This document shows positions 12,668-23,012 of a DNA stretch of 64,000 bases, in pieces (positions within the stretch are counted from its first letter, which is position 1; every line of letters starts with the position of its first letter). The stretch is from Linum tenue (Eukaryota; Streptophyta; Magnoliopsida; Malpighiales; Linaceae): positions 52,390,162-52,454,161 of the forward strand of contig CAMGYJ010000010.1 of the NCBI GenBank assembly GCA_946122785.1. The letters are read 5' to 3'. The notes beneath the pieces are model-generated. The model was not told where the DNA came from and made no database searches. It saw only the letters and a list, made by a program, of their open reading frames with translations. A program made the translations under genes and the position numbers.

Positions 12668-13285
12668 TTACCTTCTCCAGATCAGCAACTCCCTTAAGAA
12701 TTTAGCATATGTAGGCATCTGTTCAAGTGCCTCCGCCAACGGTATGTTGATATGAAGTTGCTTGAAGATATTCACAAATTTCTTGAAGTTTGGGTCTTCC
12801 ATGGGCTTCATTAACCTTTGAGGAAATGGTGCGGGAGGTTCATAAGGCTTTACCTCTTCCTTCTTCAATTTTTCCACTTTTTGAGGTACATGTGCAGAAT
12901 GCTCATGCACAGGCAGATTGCATGCAGTTTGCCTGTGCAAGTCAGATTTTTCAGCTTTTGCACTTTCTTCATCCTCTACCTCTACAACTCCTTCTTTTTC
13001 AGATTTTGTTGACTTCCTTGAACTCTCTGGATCCTCCAAGGCCTTTCCACTCCTCAATGTGACTGCTACAACTATGGCATCCTTTGGATTCCTCTCGGTA
13101 TTAGCAGGTAATGTCCCGGGAATCCTACCTTGAATATCTGCCAAAGTTTGAGCCATCTGGCCTATTTGCCTCTCCATAGCTAGCATAGATGATTGCATAT
13201 TATTGTTGATGGCTAGCTGTTGAGTGACAAATTGATCAAGACCCTTGAAATTATTGTTTGTTTTCTGCATATGAGCCAAAATCAA
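12668..13285 (-). pseudogene. Gypsy gag-pol linker segment
   Basis: A polar, Lys/Glu-rich stretch containing QKVEKLKKEEVKPYEPPAPF and FPQRLMKPMEDPNFKKFVNI. The latter motif type lies between the zinc knuckle and protease in Tat/Athila polyproteins. It is in a different frame from its neighbours. Confidence 0.7.
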
Positions 13286-13351
13286 CTCCTCCAGCTGCGG
13301 CTTCTTCTCTGGTTGAGGTTGTTGCTGCTGAAAACCAGGAGGTGGGATGTT

Positions 13352-13543
13352 TCAAATACCAGCTGGATTATTGTTTGACCATGACATATTGGGGTGATGT
13401 CTCCATTGAGGGTTGTAGGTATTTGAATACATACCACCCTGGCCTTGATTTCGCTGATTTTTTATATAGTGCACATCTTCCAACTGATGAGCACCTTCAC
13501 ATAATTCGCACAAAGCAACCTCATCCTGTCTACCAAGAGTCAT
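13352..13543 (-). pseudogene. Gag zinc-knuckle remnant
   Basis: CELCEGAHQLEDVHYI corresponds to the CxxC-H-C zinc knuckle of Tat/Athila Gag, but the final cysteine is missing, so metal binding is doubtful. It is followed by an Asn/Gln/Pro-rich stretch (YSNTYNPQWRHHPN) typical of this region. Confidence 0.65.
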
Positions 13544-13555
13544 CTTAGCCAGCCT

Positions 13556-14515
13556 TCATTCGAGTGCATCGAACTTGGAATCCAGCTTAGCATCAATCTT
13601 TGCTTCTAAACTTGCAACTCTGTCTATCTCATGCAAGCCTCCTCTCCTTCGATTGTCGGTCTCACTACCCCATTCAGTATCTTCAGAGCATATCTTCTCC
13701 ACCAGTTCATATGCTTCTGGTGCTTCCATTCTTGTGAAACCATTTCGGGAAGCATTATTCAGAGCATCTCGGTATTGTCTTCTGATTCCGTTAAAGAAAA
13801 TGGAGATCACGTTCCACTCTTCAAGACCGTGGCTCGGGCATCTCATTAAAAGCTCCTTATAGCACTCCCATGCCTCGGTCAGACTTTCGTCCTCAGCTTG
13901 TTTAAAAGTGACAATTTCCTCTTGCCTCTTCATTGCCTTGGCAGGAGGAAAGTACTTATCCAAAAAGGTCTTCTCAAGCTGACCCCATGTTGTGATGGAA
14001 CGGGGTGTTAAGTTTTGGAACCAGTGTGATGCATTCCCTAGCAGAGAAAATGAGAACATCCGAAGACGGATGGCATCATCAGACACAGTTGGGCTCTTCA
14101 TCGTATCACATATGCTCGCGAACCGGCGGAGATGTTCATGAGGATCCTCATTGCCAGCCCCTGAGAAAGTATATCCATTGGTGATCATGTTGATAAATGC
14201 TGGGGTAATCTCCATGGTTGTATCCCCAGCCGGAATGACTACACATGAAGCTCGGGCTCCAGTCCTTCTATTCAAGCGAGCCCTGATCGAACGATCCTGT
14301 TCTGCCATGATAACAGGCTCGATAATGCGAGGTGGTGTAGGGATGACAGGTGATGAAGTCTGTCCTCTCTGTCGACGACTATGCGTTAGGGAAGGCCTAG
14401 GAGTTGTGGTTGGCTGCTTCCCTAACTTGATCTGCTTCCTGTTCTGTCGGCAGGTCTTCTCGATCTCCGGATCTAGTGGTAGTAAATCGCCGGTCGTCCT
14501 CCTAGGCATGCACAA
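13556..14515 (-). CDS. Gypsy Gag (Retrotrans_gag) protein
   Basis: 319 codons; the best start is the methionine of MPRRTTGD a few codons in. It contains the Retrotrans_gag core: ITPAFINMITNGYTFSGAG, DPHEHLRRFASICDT, LLGNASHWFQNL, TTWGQLEKTFLDKYFPP, FKQAEDESLTEAWECYKELL and CPSHGLEEW. It forms the structural capsid-like protein of the element. The ORF ends at a stop before the zinc knuckle, which lies in another frame, so the polyprotein is broken by a frameshift. Gag is by far the best-preserved part of the element. Confidence 0.88.
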   Translation of the reverse strand: MCMPRRTTGDLLPLDPEIEKTCRQNRKQIKLGKQPTTTPRPSLTHSRRQRGQTSSPVIPTPPRIIEPVIMAEQDRSIRARLNRRTGARASCVVIPAGDTTMEITPAFINMITNGYTFSGAGNEDPHEHLRRFASICDTMKSPTVSDDAIRLRMFSFSLLGNASHWFQNLTPRSITTWGQLEKTFLDKYFPPAKAMKRQEEIVTFKQAEDESLTEAWECYKELLMRCPSHGLEEWNVISIFFNGIRRQYRDALNNASRNGFTRMEAPEAYELVEKICSEDTEWGSETDNRRRGGLHEIDRVASLEAKIDAKLDSKFDALE

Positions 14516-14602
14516 GGAGGATAAACCTGAAATTCACCTGCACACTAGAACACAGATCAAAATAGTTCACTCACAAAAATCAACAAAAATAAGGTATGGT
14601 AG

Positions 14603-14620
14603 TCCCCAGCAACGGCGCCA
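14603..14620 (-). other. Primer-binding site complementary to tRNA-Asp
   Basis: The minus strand reads TGGCGCCGTTGCTGGGGA, 6 bp internal to the 5' LTR. It differs at one base from the complement of the plant tRNA-Asp 3' end (TGGCGCCGTTGCCGGGGA), the usual primer for Tat/Athila elements. Confidence 0.8.
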
Positions 14621-14626
14621 AAAACT

Positions 14627-16765
14627 TTATAGGGCAAAAGCGTATAGCTTCAATTCCTATCTCGTAGTAAACCGGAAGTCCGGGTATCGTCTCTCAGGGA
14701 CTGGTACAACCTTATATTCTATCAATTTATAGAGCAAACTATAGGTGAAAATGGTTTAACGAGACTAATTATCTAAAAGCAAAATTAACTAATTAAGCAA
14801 AGTAAATTGGTGAGGATAAATTCAATGGAGAAAGCTCTGGGAGAAACACCGGGACTCACTACCTATCATATCCAAATTAATTCACATATTCCAATCAATT
14901 TAATCCATATCTCTACAGCCAGGATATCACTACTGTGCTAGCTATCCCTGTCGGGAATTACTACGTACTAAACAATTAAATCAAATCCTACTGTCGTAGC
15001 TCAATGAATTAATTATTTAGCCTGAAGATCGATATCTTATTTAAGACCGCATAGCACCTTATTTAATCCACTGTCGCTTCGATAAGTTACTATGTCACAT
15101 GAAATATGTTAAGTTATTAGAGTTTCACTGTCGTTAATAACCTAATTAACAACAAATCAATGTATTGGTGGCCAGTCAACACAAAGCATTAAGCAATTCC
15201 ATGCAATAGAGATCGGAAGAAAAGAAATATGAATCAATCCATCAAGTATAGAAAATAGCTACATCCTATGGTGTTTCCCCCAGAAATCGGGATTTAGTTC
15301 ATGACGAAAATAAAGCACAAAATCATGATCATAATCATCATAAAACTAATCACGAGACAAAGAAAATACTGATTTTCCCTTGGCGCCGCTACTATCCAAT
15401 GGGCTGTCTCCTGAATTAATTCCTCCCAAAGCGATTCGTGTTCTTCTCACAAGGGCTGCGCGCAGGGGCGGAGCTAGGTAGGTCCTCGGGGGGCCCCGGC
15501 CCCCCTGAGAATTTTGAAGTTGCGTGTATCGAGCATATTGAAATTTTCGTATAAACTAAAGTTTCAATATAAAATCCATTCAAGTTAACTAATGTCATCA
15601 AAATATCATTGCAGTGCAGCGGAAAATATGCATATTAGTTTTAGAGAGGTCTGTGGTTCGAAGCTTCAACTGGGTCTTCTAATTTTGTGTTGCCAGCCAT
15701 TTTATTTTCCGCTGGGTCATTTTAATTTTGTTTTGCCAGCCATTTTATTTTCCGCTGGGTCATTTTATTTTGTGTAGTCCAGCCATTTTATTTGCTTAAG
15801 TCCACAGTAAAATGCTCAACCATAGGTGATAGGTCCAGCCATTTTGTTTTCCTAAGTCCAAAGTGAAATGCTTCTTTTAAAAACGGTATATTTAATTTTA
15901 ATGTACTATTAATTTCTTATATTTCTATTCTGACTGAGCATGTGATGGTACAAATTTTAGTTCACATCTTATTTTAAGTGAAAATAGAACGTGTTATATA
16001 ATATTGAAATGCATTAGTATTTGTTTGTTTATTTTATAATTTATATTAAACCTAATAGGATAGAAATTTGTAGTTAAATTTTTATTTTGAGTTATTTAAT
16101 AAAATTTAAAAATACCGTTATCATAATATTAACATATATTTGTCTTTTACTATTTTAATTTATTTTAACGAATTTTTGTTGTAATCGAATAAAAAATTCA
16201 GCCCCCGAACGTCAATTCCTAGCTCCGCCCCTGGCTGCGCGCGCCTGCTGTTTTTTTTTCCCCCCAAAGAGAATCGCCTGCGCCCCTTTTGTTTTCTTTC
16301 CAAAGAATTTTTTTCCGCCCAGCTCTTCCTGTCCCCAGCTTTTCTTGCTGCCGTCCACCAAAAGGAATTGGTTTCCAAGAGAATTCCACCCCAAAAATCC
16401 CCAAGCCAACCAACCCTCCAAGTAATTCCGATCCCAGTCCACTTCCGGCCTTCCGGTCCGAATTCTTCCCGCGTCCAATTAAATCCCCTAGCCGGTCCAA
16501 TAAGTCCTTTAATTAACGGGGCTAGGTCAAGAATCCGGTCCAAATTGGTTCGGTCATAGATTTGATTTGTGTTCCACTTGTCTGCTTGTACTTCCACAAT
16601 TTCTATCTTTCCACCTAAAATATATCGAAATTCTAACAAATGGTGGTAATGGTCTTATAACCATTCCAGAGTCAGTTGGCCTTAAAACAAATAATATATG
16701 TCTCAAACATATCATGAAATAATCACATTAAGCACATAATATCAATATGTTTTCGACAATTATCA
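14627..16765 (-). repeat. 5' LTR of the gypsy element, with nested insertion
   Basis: 2,139 bp including a 769-bp TIR element at 15464-16232 plus its 10-bp duplication. Without it the LTR is about 1,360 bp and aligns along its whole length with 8871-10225. Its internal-side end reads TTATAGGG instead of TGATAGGG, so the terminal CA of the LTR is mutated. Confidence 0.85.
15464..16232. mobile_element. 769-bp TIR element nested in gypsy LTR
   Basis: The ends are perfect 15-bp inverted repeats, AGGGGCGGAGCTAGG and its complement. GGCTGCGCGC is duplicated on both sides (15454-15463 and 16233-16242), and the same sequence occurs once at the corresponding place in the other LTR. A 9-10 bp duplication suggests Mutator-like. 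The interior is AT-rich with two or three copies of a CCAGCCATTTTATTTTCCGC word near 15700-15790, and no transposase. Confidence 0.85.
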
Positions 16766-17121
16766 TTTATTTAGCTCATGCTTGTTAAATCAAGCTTTTC
16801 AAAAAATTACATCTATTAAAAAACAATACAACACCTACAACATGCTACTCTAATCCCTCATACCATCTCATCACTATTCTACAGTATCACAAATAGCTCA
16901 CTATTTGATTGCTTTATACTCTCATTACTACCATCTAACTTTAGATTAAACCCAGACTGACAGAATACACAGGGTAGCTTGCTAATACTAAACAGAACTC
17001 AGCGTTGCCTTGATTGTAGCTTGCCATCTCTTGCTTGATTTGCACAAGCAGGTCAGCCTCACTGTGTTTCACTGCTGTAAATGCACGATTACATCTCTCC
17101 TTTCATACCAGTGTCACATAC

Positions 17122-17296
17122 TGTTAGAGTACAATCCAAGTACCACATCGGATATACAAGGGAAGGAACCCTTGTATATAAGTGTCCACCAAGTCCATTA
17201 GTACGAGGCCTTTTGGGGAGGACACCCAAAAATAAATTCGTGCGGGCTTGGCCCAAAGCGGACAATATCGTACTAATTGAGAGGCCCAGGTTGACA
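17122..17296. mobile_element. 175-bp solo LTR (TRIM-sized)
   Basis: Starts TGTTAGAGTAC and ends GGTTGACA, with the 5-bp target duplication CATAC on both sides (17117-17121 and 17297-17301). Removing it restores the LINE sequence. It includes a CACATCGGATATACAAGG word and a TATATAAG box. Size and ends fit a solo LTR of a miniature (TRIM-like) LTR retrotransposon left by LTR-LTR recombination. Confidence 0.8.
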
Positions 17297-17596
17297 CATA
17301 CCAACACCACAAAACTCCTATCAGCTTGTGTCCCTTCTTGACTAGCTTGCAGTGCTCTTGCACCATGTCCAGCCACTGTCTTGGTCATACCACATATGAA
17401 CATAGGCCTGCTAACACTGCAGTAGAGTAAGTACAACTACAAAAAAGATGGTCCCTAGTTTGAGCCATACCTTGACATAATAAACACATATCTGAATCTG
17501 TAATTCTCCACTCCTTCAGTTGCACTTTAGTCTTTATTCTATTGTTAAGTACCAGCCACGCAAAAAATCTGTATATGGGAATGGTGAACTTGGGGC

Positions 17597-18586
17597 GGGA
17601 TACGGTCACTTCCCTTAAAGGGGTTGTGAGATTCACAACAAAGGGTATTTTGGGTATGACAAAAATGAATTTATTAATTATTTATTTTTTATATTAATTA
17701 TAAATTGGGAATTAATAACCCATATTAAATACATACTTTTTTAAACCTATAATAAATACAACTCTCTCTCTTCCTTTTCCAGCCGCCACTCCATTTCGAC
17801 CGGCGACTTTCCGACCGAAAGGCTTTCTCCGACGAAATCCTTGAATCAGACTCGCTACGGCCACCTGCAAAAAATTACCACTTCGTCAGTGCGCTAGTGG
17901 TACGACCACTACCACTAGCACCACTACCAGTACAACGCTACCACTACCATCTGGTATCTGGTAGTGGTAGCGTACTACTATAATTTGCTACCATTACCAT
18001 TTGGTATCAGGTAGTGGTAGCGTACCACTATCATTTGGTACCTGGTATTGGTACGCTACCATTACCAACTACAATATGGTAGTGGTAGCATACCACCCCA
18101 CATAGTACCACTACCACTAGAAAAAACCAGATCTGAAAATCCAAAAATCTCAGATATGAAAAACGAAGGGGATGAGAAGAGATGAGACACGGAGAGGCAG
18201 AGGGACTCACACGAAGAAGAGATCTGAAAAACGAAGAGAGGAAGCAACGCCAAGGGTGGAGGGTGGCGGAGGATTGTAGAGGCGACAGTCGCAGCGGAGG
18301 CTGTGGAGGGTGGAGGGAGGCGGAGGCGGGTGGCGGTTGTGGTGGCCGGCGGCGGCAACGGAGGCCGGCAACAGTCACGTCTGATAGAGAGATGGAGGAG
18401 GGAGAGAGGGAGGAGAGGGTTAGGGAGGAGTTAGGTTTTTTTATTTATATGGGAGGAAGAATAATTGGGTGTGATAACATTTATCCATTCAAAAAATATC
18501 CTTCTTTAATCCTAACCATCGATTTAAAAAAAAAAGACAGGAGAGAGTGTATCCAATGGCTAGGAAGTGAGTTGTGACTGTATCCC
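17597..18586. mobile_element. 990-bp TIR element with ACCACT repeats
   Basis: The ends are GGGATACGGTCAC and, inward from the right, GGGATACAGTCAC (12 of 13 match). A CCCTTAAAGGGG word follows the left end. It interrupts the zf-RVT region of the minus-strand LINE. Positions 17890-18120 are packed with CCACTACCA / GGTAGTGG words, and 18160-18430 is a GC-rich AG-biased segment of unknown origin. No exact target duplication was found. The layout recalls the element at 51371-53524 (Mutator-like). Confidence 0.65.
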
Positions 18587-19124
18587 ATCCCTGCCCCATA
18601 GCGCTGCATGCCATTCCACCATGTTGCCACTAGGTCGAATGGACTGCCATACTGTCTTAATGGCAAACTTTTCTAGTCTTCCTCCTTCCCAAGTAACCCC
18701 CTATTCGTCATACATTAATTTGTACTGGAACCAAGGTCGAAGGTTGAGCAATTTCCTTCACAGCCACGATCCAACTTGTGTTTCTGGGAGCAACCAAATG
18801 GATCTCCCCTTCAGTCTGTATCTAACTATTCAGCCTACCCAAAAAGAGCCACGAATCCTTTAATCCAAACCCCCTTCCTTCTTAGGTAAGGTCCCAGCTC
18901 ACTTTCGCTATGCCAGTACCCTCCCCATACCACAAGAAATCAGAGTAGATTTTCTGGATTTGAGTAATCACTCGCTTAGGTAACAGATACACTGCCATCC
19001 AGTATTGTGTTATAGCATAGAGAACAGAAGATACTAATTGCAATTTCCCTGCGTAAGAGAGTTAAATAATTATAAAAGAAGGATTTTCATGCTACTATAT
19101 ATTAAGAAGTTCTTTTGTAAATAA

Positions 19125-19152
19125 CTAGATTAGGGTCCGGCCTCTTGGCCGG
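19125..19152 (-). mobile_element. Helitron 3' terminus (minus strand)
   Basis: On the minus strand a CCGGCC/GGCCGG stem with an AAGA loop (19152-19137) is followed by ACCCTAAT and CTAG|T (19128-19125). Stem sequence and spacing nearly repeat the terminus at 6670-6697, so the two belong to one family. The body should extend rightward from here. Confidence 0.7.
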
Positions 19153-19461
19153 GAGAGTTTGATTTTCATGTGTATGTGTAGTAAACATTGAGGTATATAT
19201 TTTTTTATGGTTCATGTTGTTGGGTATTGAAGTAACTATTTAATTTGGTAAGTTCTCCATGAATAATATAGTAAAGTATTTAATGTATTTGACTAATGAA
19301 GTTTAAAAAATGACAAACAATGTCCAACTACACTAACATAAATACATATTTTCAAACAAAGTCATATCCATATAAAAATGTCAAAGAAGAACAATGATAA
19401 GAGTTATTTTACATCACACATACATAATCAATCTTCAGTATACAATAATTTTTTAGACTTT

Positions 19462-19600
19462 TCCATTGACTTTCGTGTATTCAATGATATAATGAAACAA
19501 AGTATATGTTTAGAGTGTCCTTAAAAAGAAACAAACTAACTGACACAGTCATGGTTCCATTGACTTTAGTGTATTCAATGATATAATGAAACAAAGCATG
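19462..19600. repeat. Pair of about 46-bp direct repeats
   Basis: CCATTGACTTTCGTGTATTC and following bases through ATAATGAAACAAAG occur near 19462-19507 and again near 19555-19600 with one or two differences. The rest of 19153-19940 is AT-rich with no gene seen. Confidence 0.6.
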
Positions 19601-19949
19601 CAGATCTCCAGCTGGCAAGTTCAACTAATAGAGCAACACATAAAAATCTAAATCAAAGTGAAAAGAAGGCAAAAACTAAAACAACATACCTAACATTTTG
19701 GGGGAAATCCACAACTATAAAAGTCATTGTATGAACACTTGATAATGATTTGAACATTTTGTGATATATGAGTAGTGAAAGTTAATAAAAGTCATTGTAG
19801 CTCTTACTCAAGTTAGAAAGACTTTGATTTAATGATAAGTAAACAATGATATGTAGTGCTTAAGAGGGAAGATGAGACCTTACATTGTTCTTGTCTATTT
19901 CAAACGCATAAAATTGCAAATTCTCTAATTAATATTAGGCAATACATCT

Positions 19950-22649
19950 GTATAGCCATAACTTTCACGTTTGTGACAAATATAGCCACAATGATGCTAT
20001 TGAAACAGGAACTAAAGAAGCTAAACAAAGCCGAGTTTTCAGATATTTCTAGCAGAGTCAAAGGGGCTGAGTTTGAGATGAGGAGTAAGCAGATATTAGC
20101 CCTTGAGTGTCCTTCAAGTGAGAGTTATGAAGCAGAAAAACAAGCAACTGCTCAGTATCACCAATTGCAGCAGGCTGAAGAAAGTTTCTACCAGCAAAAA
20201 TCAAGAATTCAAGGCTTGGTTTTGGGAGATTCAAATTCTGCTTTTTTTCATAAGTCTGTTAAGATTAGAAATGCAAGGAAGCAGATTAGACAGTTGGTGC
20301 TGGAGTCGGGTCAGGTTATAACTGAGCAAGTACAGATTGCTGATGCAGCAGTAGGGTTTTACAAACAACTCTATGGTGAACAAAACAAGGAGATTAACCC
20401 TCAGTTTGCTACAATTAAGCGGTTTGTGACGAAGGTTCTGTCAAGTACAGAACAAAAATTATTGAGTGAGCAGGTGACTGAGACTGAGGTTCGGGCAGCA
20501 TTATTTTCCATGGACCCTAATAAAGCTTCTGGTCCTGATGGGTGGTCTGTTAGCTTTTATCAGAAGAGTTGGGATACAATTGGTTCAGATGTGACAGCTG
20601 GGATCCGAGAATTTTTCTATACAAATGAGTTGCCTCGAGGTATGAATACAGCTTCTCTCACCCTAGCTCCTAAGACTTTGAATGCGGATAGATTGACTGC
20701 TTTTCGACCTATTGCTTGTATTAACATCTTCTACAAGATCATAGCGAAGGTTTTGGCTAATAGGATTCAGCAAGTACTTCCTAGTGTCATTAGCATCAAT
20801 CAGTCTGCTTTTATAAAGGGAAGAAGTATAATTGATAACATCCTGATGGCTCAGGAAATGGTTCAGAGATATCATAATCGGAAGTTGGCTTCTCGTAGTG
20901 CAGTTAAGATTGATTTACAGAAAGCATTTGACTCCGTTGATTGGGATTACTTGTTTATGGTTATGGAGGCGGTGAATTTCCCTGAGACTTTCACTGGTTG
21001 GATTAAAGCTTGCTTAGGTACTGCATTTTTTAGTATCAGTTTGTTTGGCTCTCTGTTTGGACATTTTGCTGCTCAGAAAGGGGTTAGACAAGGGGATCCA
21101 ATCTCCCCATATTTGTTTACAATTGCTCTAGAACCGTTGACAGGGATGTTGGATGCTGCAGCAATTGAGGGTAAGTTGCCTTATCATCCTCAGTGTAAGG
21201 AGCTAAGGTTAACACATCTATGCTTCGCAGATGATTTGCTTATTTTTACTGAGGGATCGATGAGGGCTTTACTACAAGTCAAAAGTCTTTTAGATGATTT
21301 TTACTGGTTGTCTGGTCTGAAGTGTAATCCACAGAAGTGTGAGGTCTTTTTTGGGGGACAAGCTATACAGTATAAGGAAAATGCGATCCTAGCTACTGGC
21401 TTTGCAGAGGGAAATCTGCATGTTAGGTATCTTGGGGTGCCTCTGACTTCTAGGAAATTGACAAGTAAAGAATGTGTTGTTCTGGTGGATAGATTGACAA
21501 GCAGGATCCGAGCATGGAGGGCTAGTAAGCTGTCGTATGCAGGCCGTCTGCAGTTGATTTCTTCTGTGCTTTATTCTTTATGTCAGTATTGGATGGCTAT
21601 TTTTGTGCTGCCTAAATCTATCATTGTAAGCATTCAGAAGATATGTTCTGATTTCTTATGGCATTGAGAAGGGACGGGTAAGGCAAAAGTGGCATGGGAA
21701 ATACTGGCTACCCCAAAGAAAGAAGGGGGTATGGGGCTAAGAGATTTGAGGACGTGGAATGTGGCTTGTATTGCTCGTCTCCTGTGGCTGTTGTTTGTGC
21801 AGGGGGGGAGCTTTTGGGTAGCATGGGTGAGCAAGTATAGGCTGAAAACCCATTCTATTTGGGAATTACAGCCTACTATGTCTGGCTCATGGTTGTGGAA
21901 ACAGTTATTGAAAATGCGAGGATGGTACCAGTACAGAATGGAGTCTAATTTGCAGCATGAGGTTTTCTGGGAAGGAAGGATTATGAAAAAATTCTCGATC
22001 CAGCAAGTCTGGGAATCTATCAGAGTGCAGAAGCCTGTTGTTCCTTGGTGGAAGGTAATTTGGGGTAAGTATACTTTACCTCGCAATAGAGTTTTAATGT
22101 GGCTCATTATACTGAAACGTATTGTGACCCGGGATAAACTGAAGCAGTGGGGGAAGATTACAGATGCTGCTTGTGTGCTTTGTGAAAATGAGGAGGAGAG
22201 CCATTTTCATTTATTCTGTAGATGTGAGTACACTGGTTACTTGATGAGGACAGTGTTTGGTTCTTTGTTGACTGGTTGGGGGACTAGTTGGGAGCAGTTG
22301 TTGCAGGAGATGTGTCTGCTGGCTAGGAATAGTAGAGATGGGCCAGTGTTAAGTGCGATATGGTGCTGGATTTGTAGCTTGGTATGGAAAGAACGCTGTA
22401 AGCGTGTGTTTGGGGGAAGTCCAAGAATTTGGGAGATTGTTCTTCTGCAAATGAGGGAAGAAGTCTTGTTTTTGGCGCATGGGGACCTGAGATTTCGGGA
22501 GGCCTTGATGCGTAGTCGAGTGATAGGCAGTTTACATCTTCAAATTTGAGTTTTGTGCTGCTTTGTTAGTAGGATGTACATCTAAGTTTTTGTGCGACTT
22601 GATTTTGATCAAGTGAGCTTAATGAGATGAGATAATTACCGAAAAAAAA
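19950..22649 (+). mobile_element. 5'-truncated LINE (L1 type)
   Basis: The element ends in an A run (22642-22650) after an unstructured 3' UTR of about 90 bp. AATACATCT occurs at 19941-19949 and at 22650-22658 and is a plausible target duplication, so the insertion would be about 2.7 kb. The endonuclease half of ORF2 and all of ORF1 are missing, as is usual for 5'-truncated LINEs. Confidence 0.75.
19983..22549 (+). pseudogene. LINE ORF2 reverse transcriptase, one nonsense codon
   Basis: One frame runs to the stop at 22547-22549 except for an in-frame TGA at 21665-21667. At the matching place the related LINE (18587-19062) reads FLWYGEGTG, so the TGA replaces an aromatic codon. Reverse-transcriptase motifs are all visible: NKASGPDGWSVSFYQK, RPIACINIFYKIIAKVLANR, KIDLQKAFDSVDW, GVRQGDPISPYLF and the catalytic LCFADDLLIF. 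The zf-RVT region follows (CVLCENEEESHFHLFCRC). No endonuclease domain is present. The start is set by the 5' truncation; no real initiation codon can be assigned. Confidence 0.88.
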
Positions 22650-22678
22650 AATACATCTATGGAAATTTTTAGACCCAC

Positions 22679-23012
22679 TGAAGAGAATCAGAGTTTCTGG
22701 GGAAAATGCTCGTTAGAGCTTTTCATTGATGCTAAAGCAGCTTCTATACATTCAACTAATTACACTTAACAATAATTACAACTAACAAATAAAATAAACC
22801 TATAAGAGCTATACATGTGTAAACTATACATTAAAATCGGATCAGTGGCTATTAGCCAAAACGTTGCACTTCACTTTGTTATGTCTCTTTCAAATGTCAC
22901 CGTGTGAGGCCCTGCATCCTTCTTCTGTTCTTCGTTCTTCATCCGCAGTAGAGCCACCATTCTTGTTGACAGCAAGGCTGCAAGATGAATCATCCATCCT
23001 CTATGTTACCCT
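22679..23012 (-). repeat. 3' LTR of Copia element
   Basis: Aligns along its length with 27672-28006 (TTCTGGGGAAAATGCTCGTT near one end, AAGATGAATCATCCATCCTC near the other), with scattered substitutions. The terminal dinucleotide on the coding side is degenerate (CCCT instead of CCCA). Confidence 0.85.

Larger units (their letters stand above)
8871..16765 (-). mobile_element. Ty3/gypsy LTR retrotransposon, Tat/Athila type, defective
   Basis: Two LTRs flank an internal region. A 5-bp target duplication TTTAT is at 8866-8870 and 16766-16770. The element lies on the minus strand: PBS next to the right (5') LTR, polypurine tract next to the left (3') LTR. The LTRs agree closely by eye, apart from an insertion in the right one. 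Internal coding is reduced to gag, a protease remnant and short pol scraps; no integrase or complete reverse transcriptase is visible. It therefore looks non-autonomous. The region 10240-11740 is non-coding. Confidence 0.88.
16771..19062 (-). pseudogene. Minus-strand LINE ORF2 remnant, three insertions
   Basis: Read on the minus strand in order: 19062-18587 encodes LSYAGKLQLVSSVLYAITQ and FLWYGEGTGIAKVSW, then decays with stops; 17596-17385 encodes the zf-RVT zinc region (CLLCQGMAQTRDHLFC); 17121-16990 encodes a tail with AFTAVKHSEADLLVQIKQEM. The order and motifs match the LINE at 19950-22649. The coding is split by a TIR element (17597-18586) and a solo LTR (17122-17296), and its last bases lie beyond the gypsy element at 8827-8870. 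The 5' end is truncated near 19062. Confidence 0.75.

Noticed and set aside
18031..18577. Pro/Ser- and Gly-rich ORFs on both strands
   Set aside because: Low-complexity translation of a GC-rich, AG-biased segment inside a TIR element; no domain.
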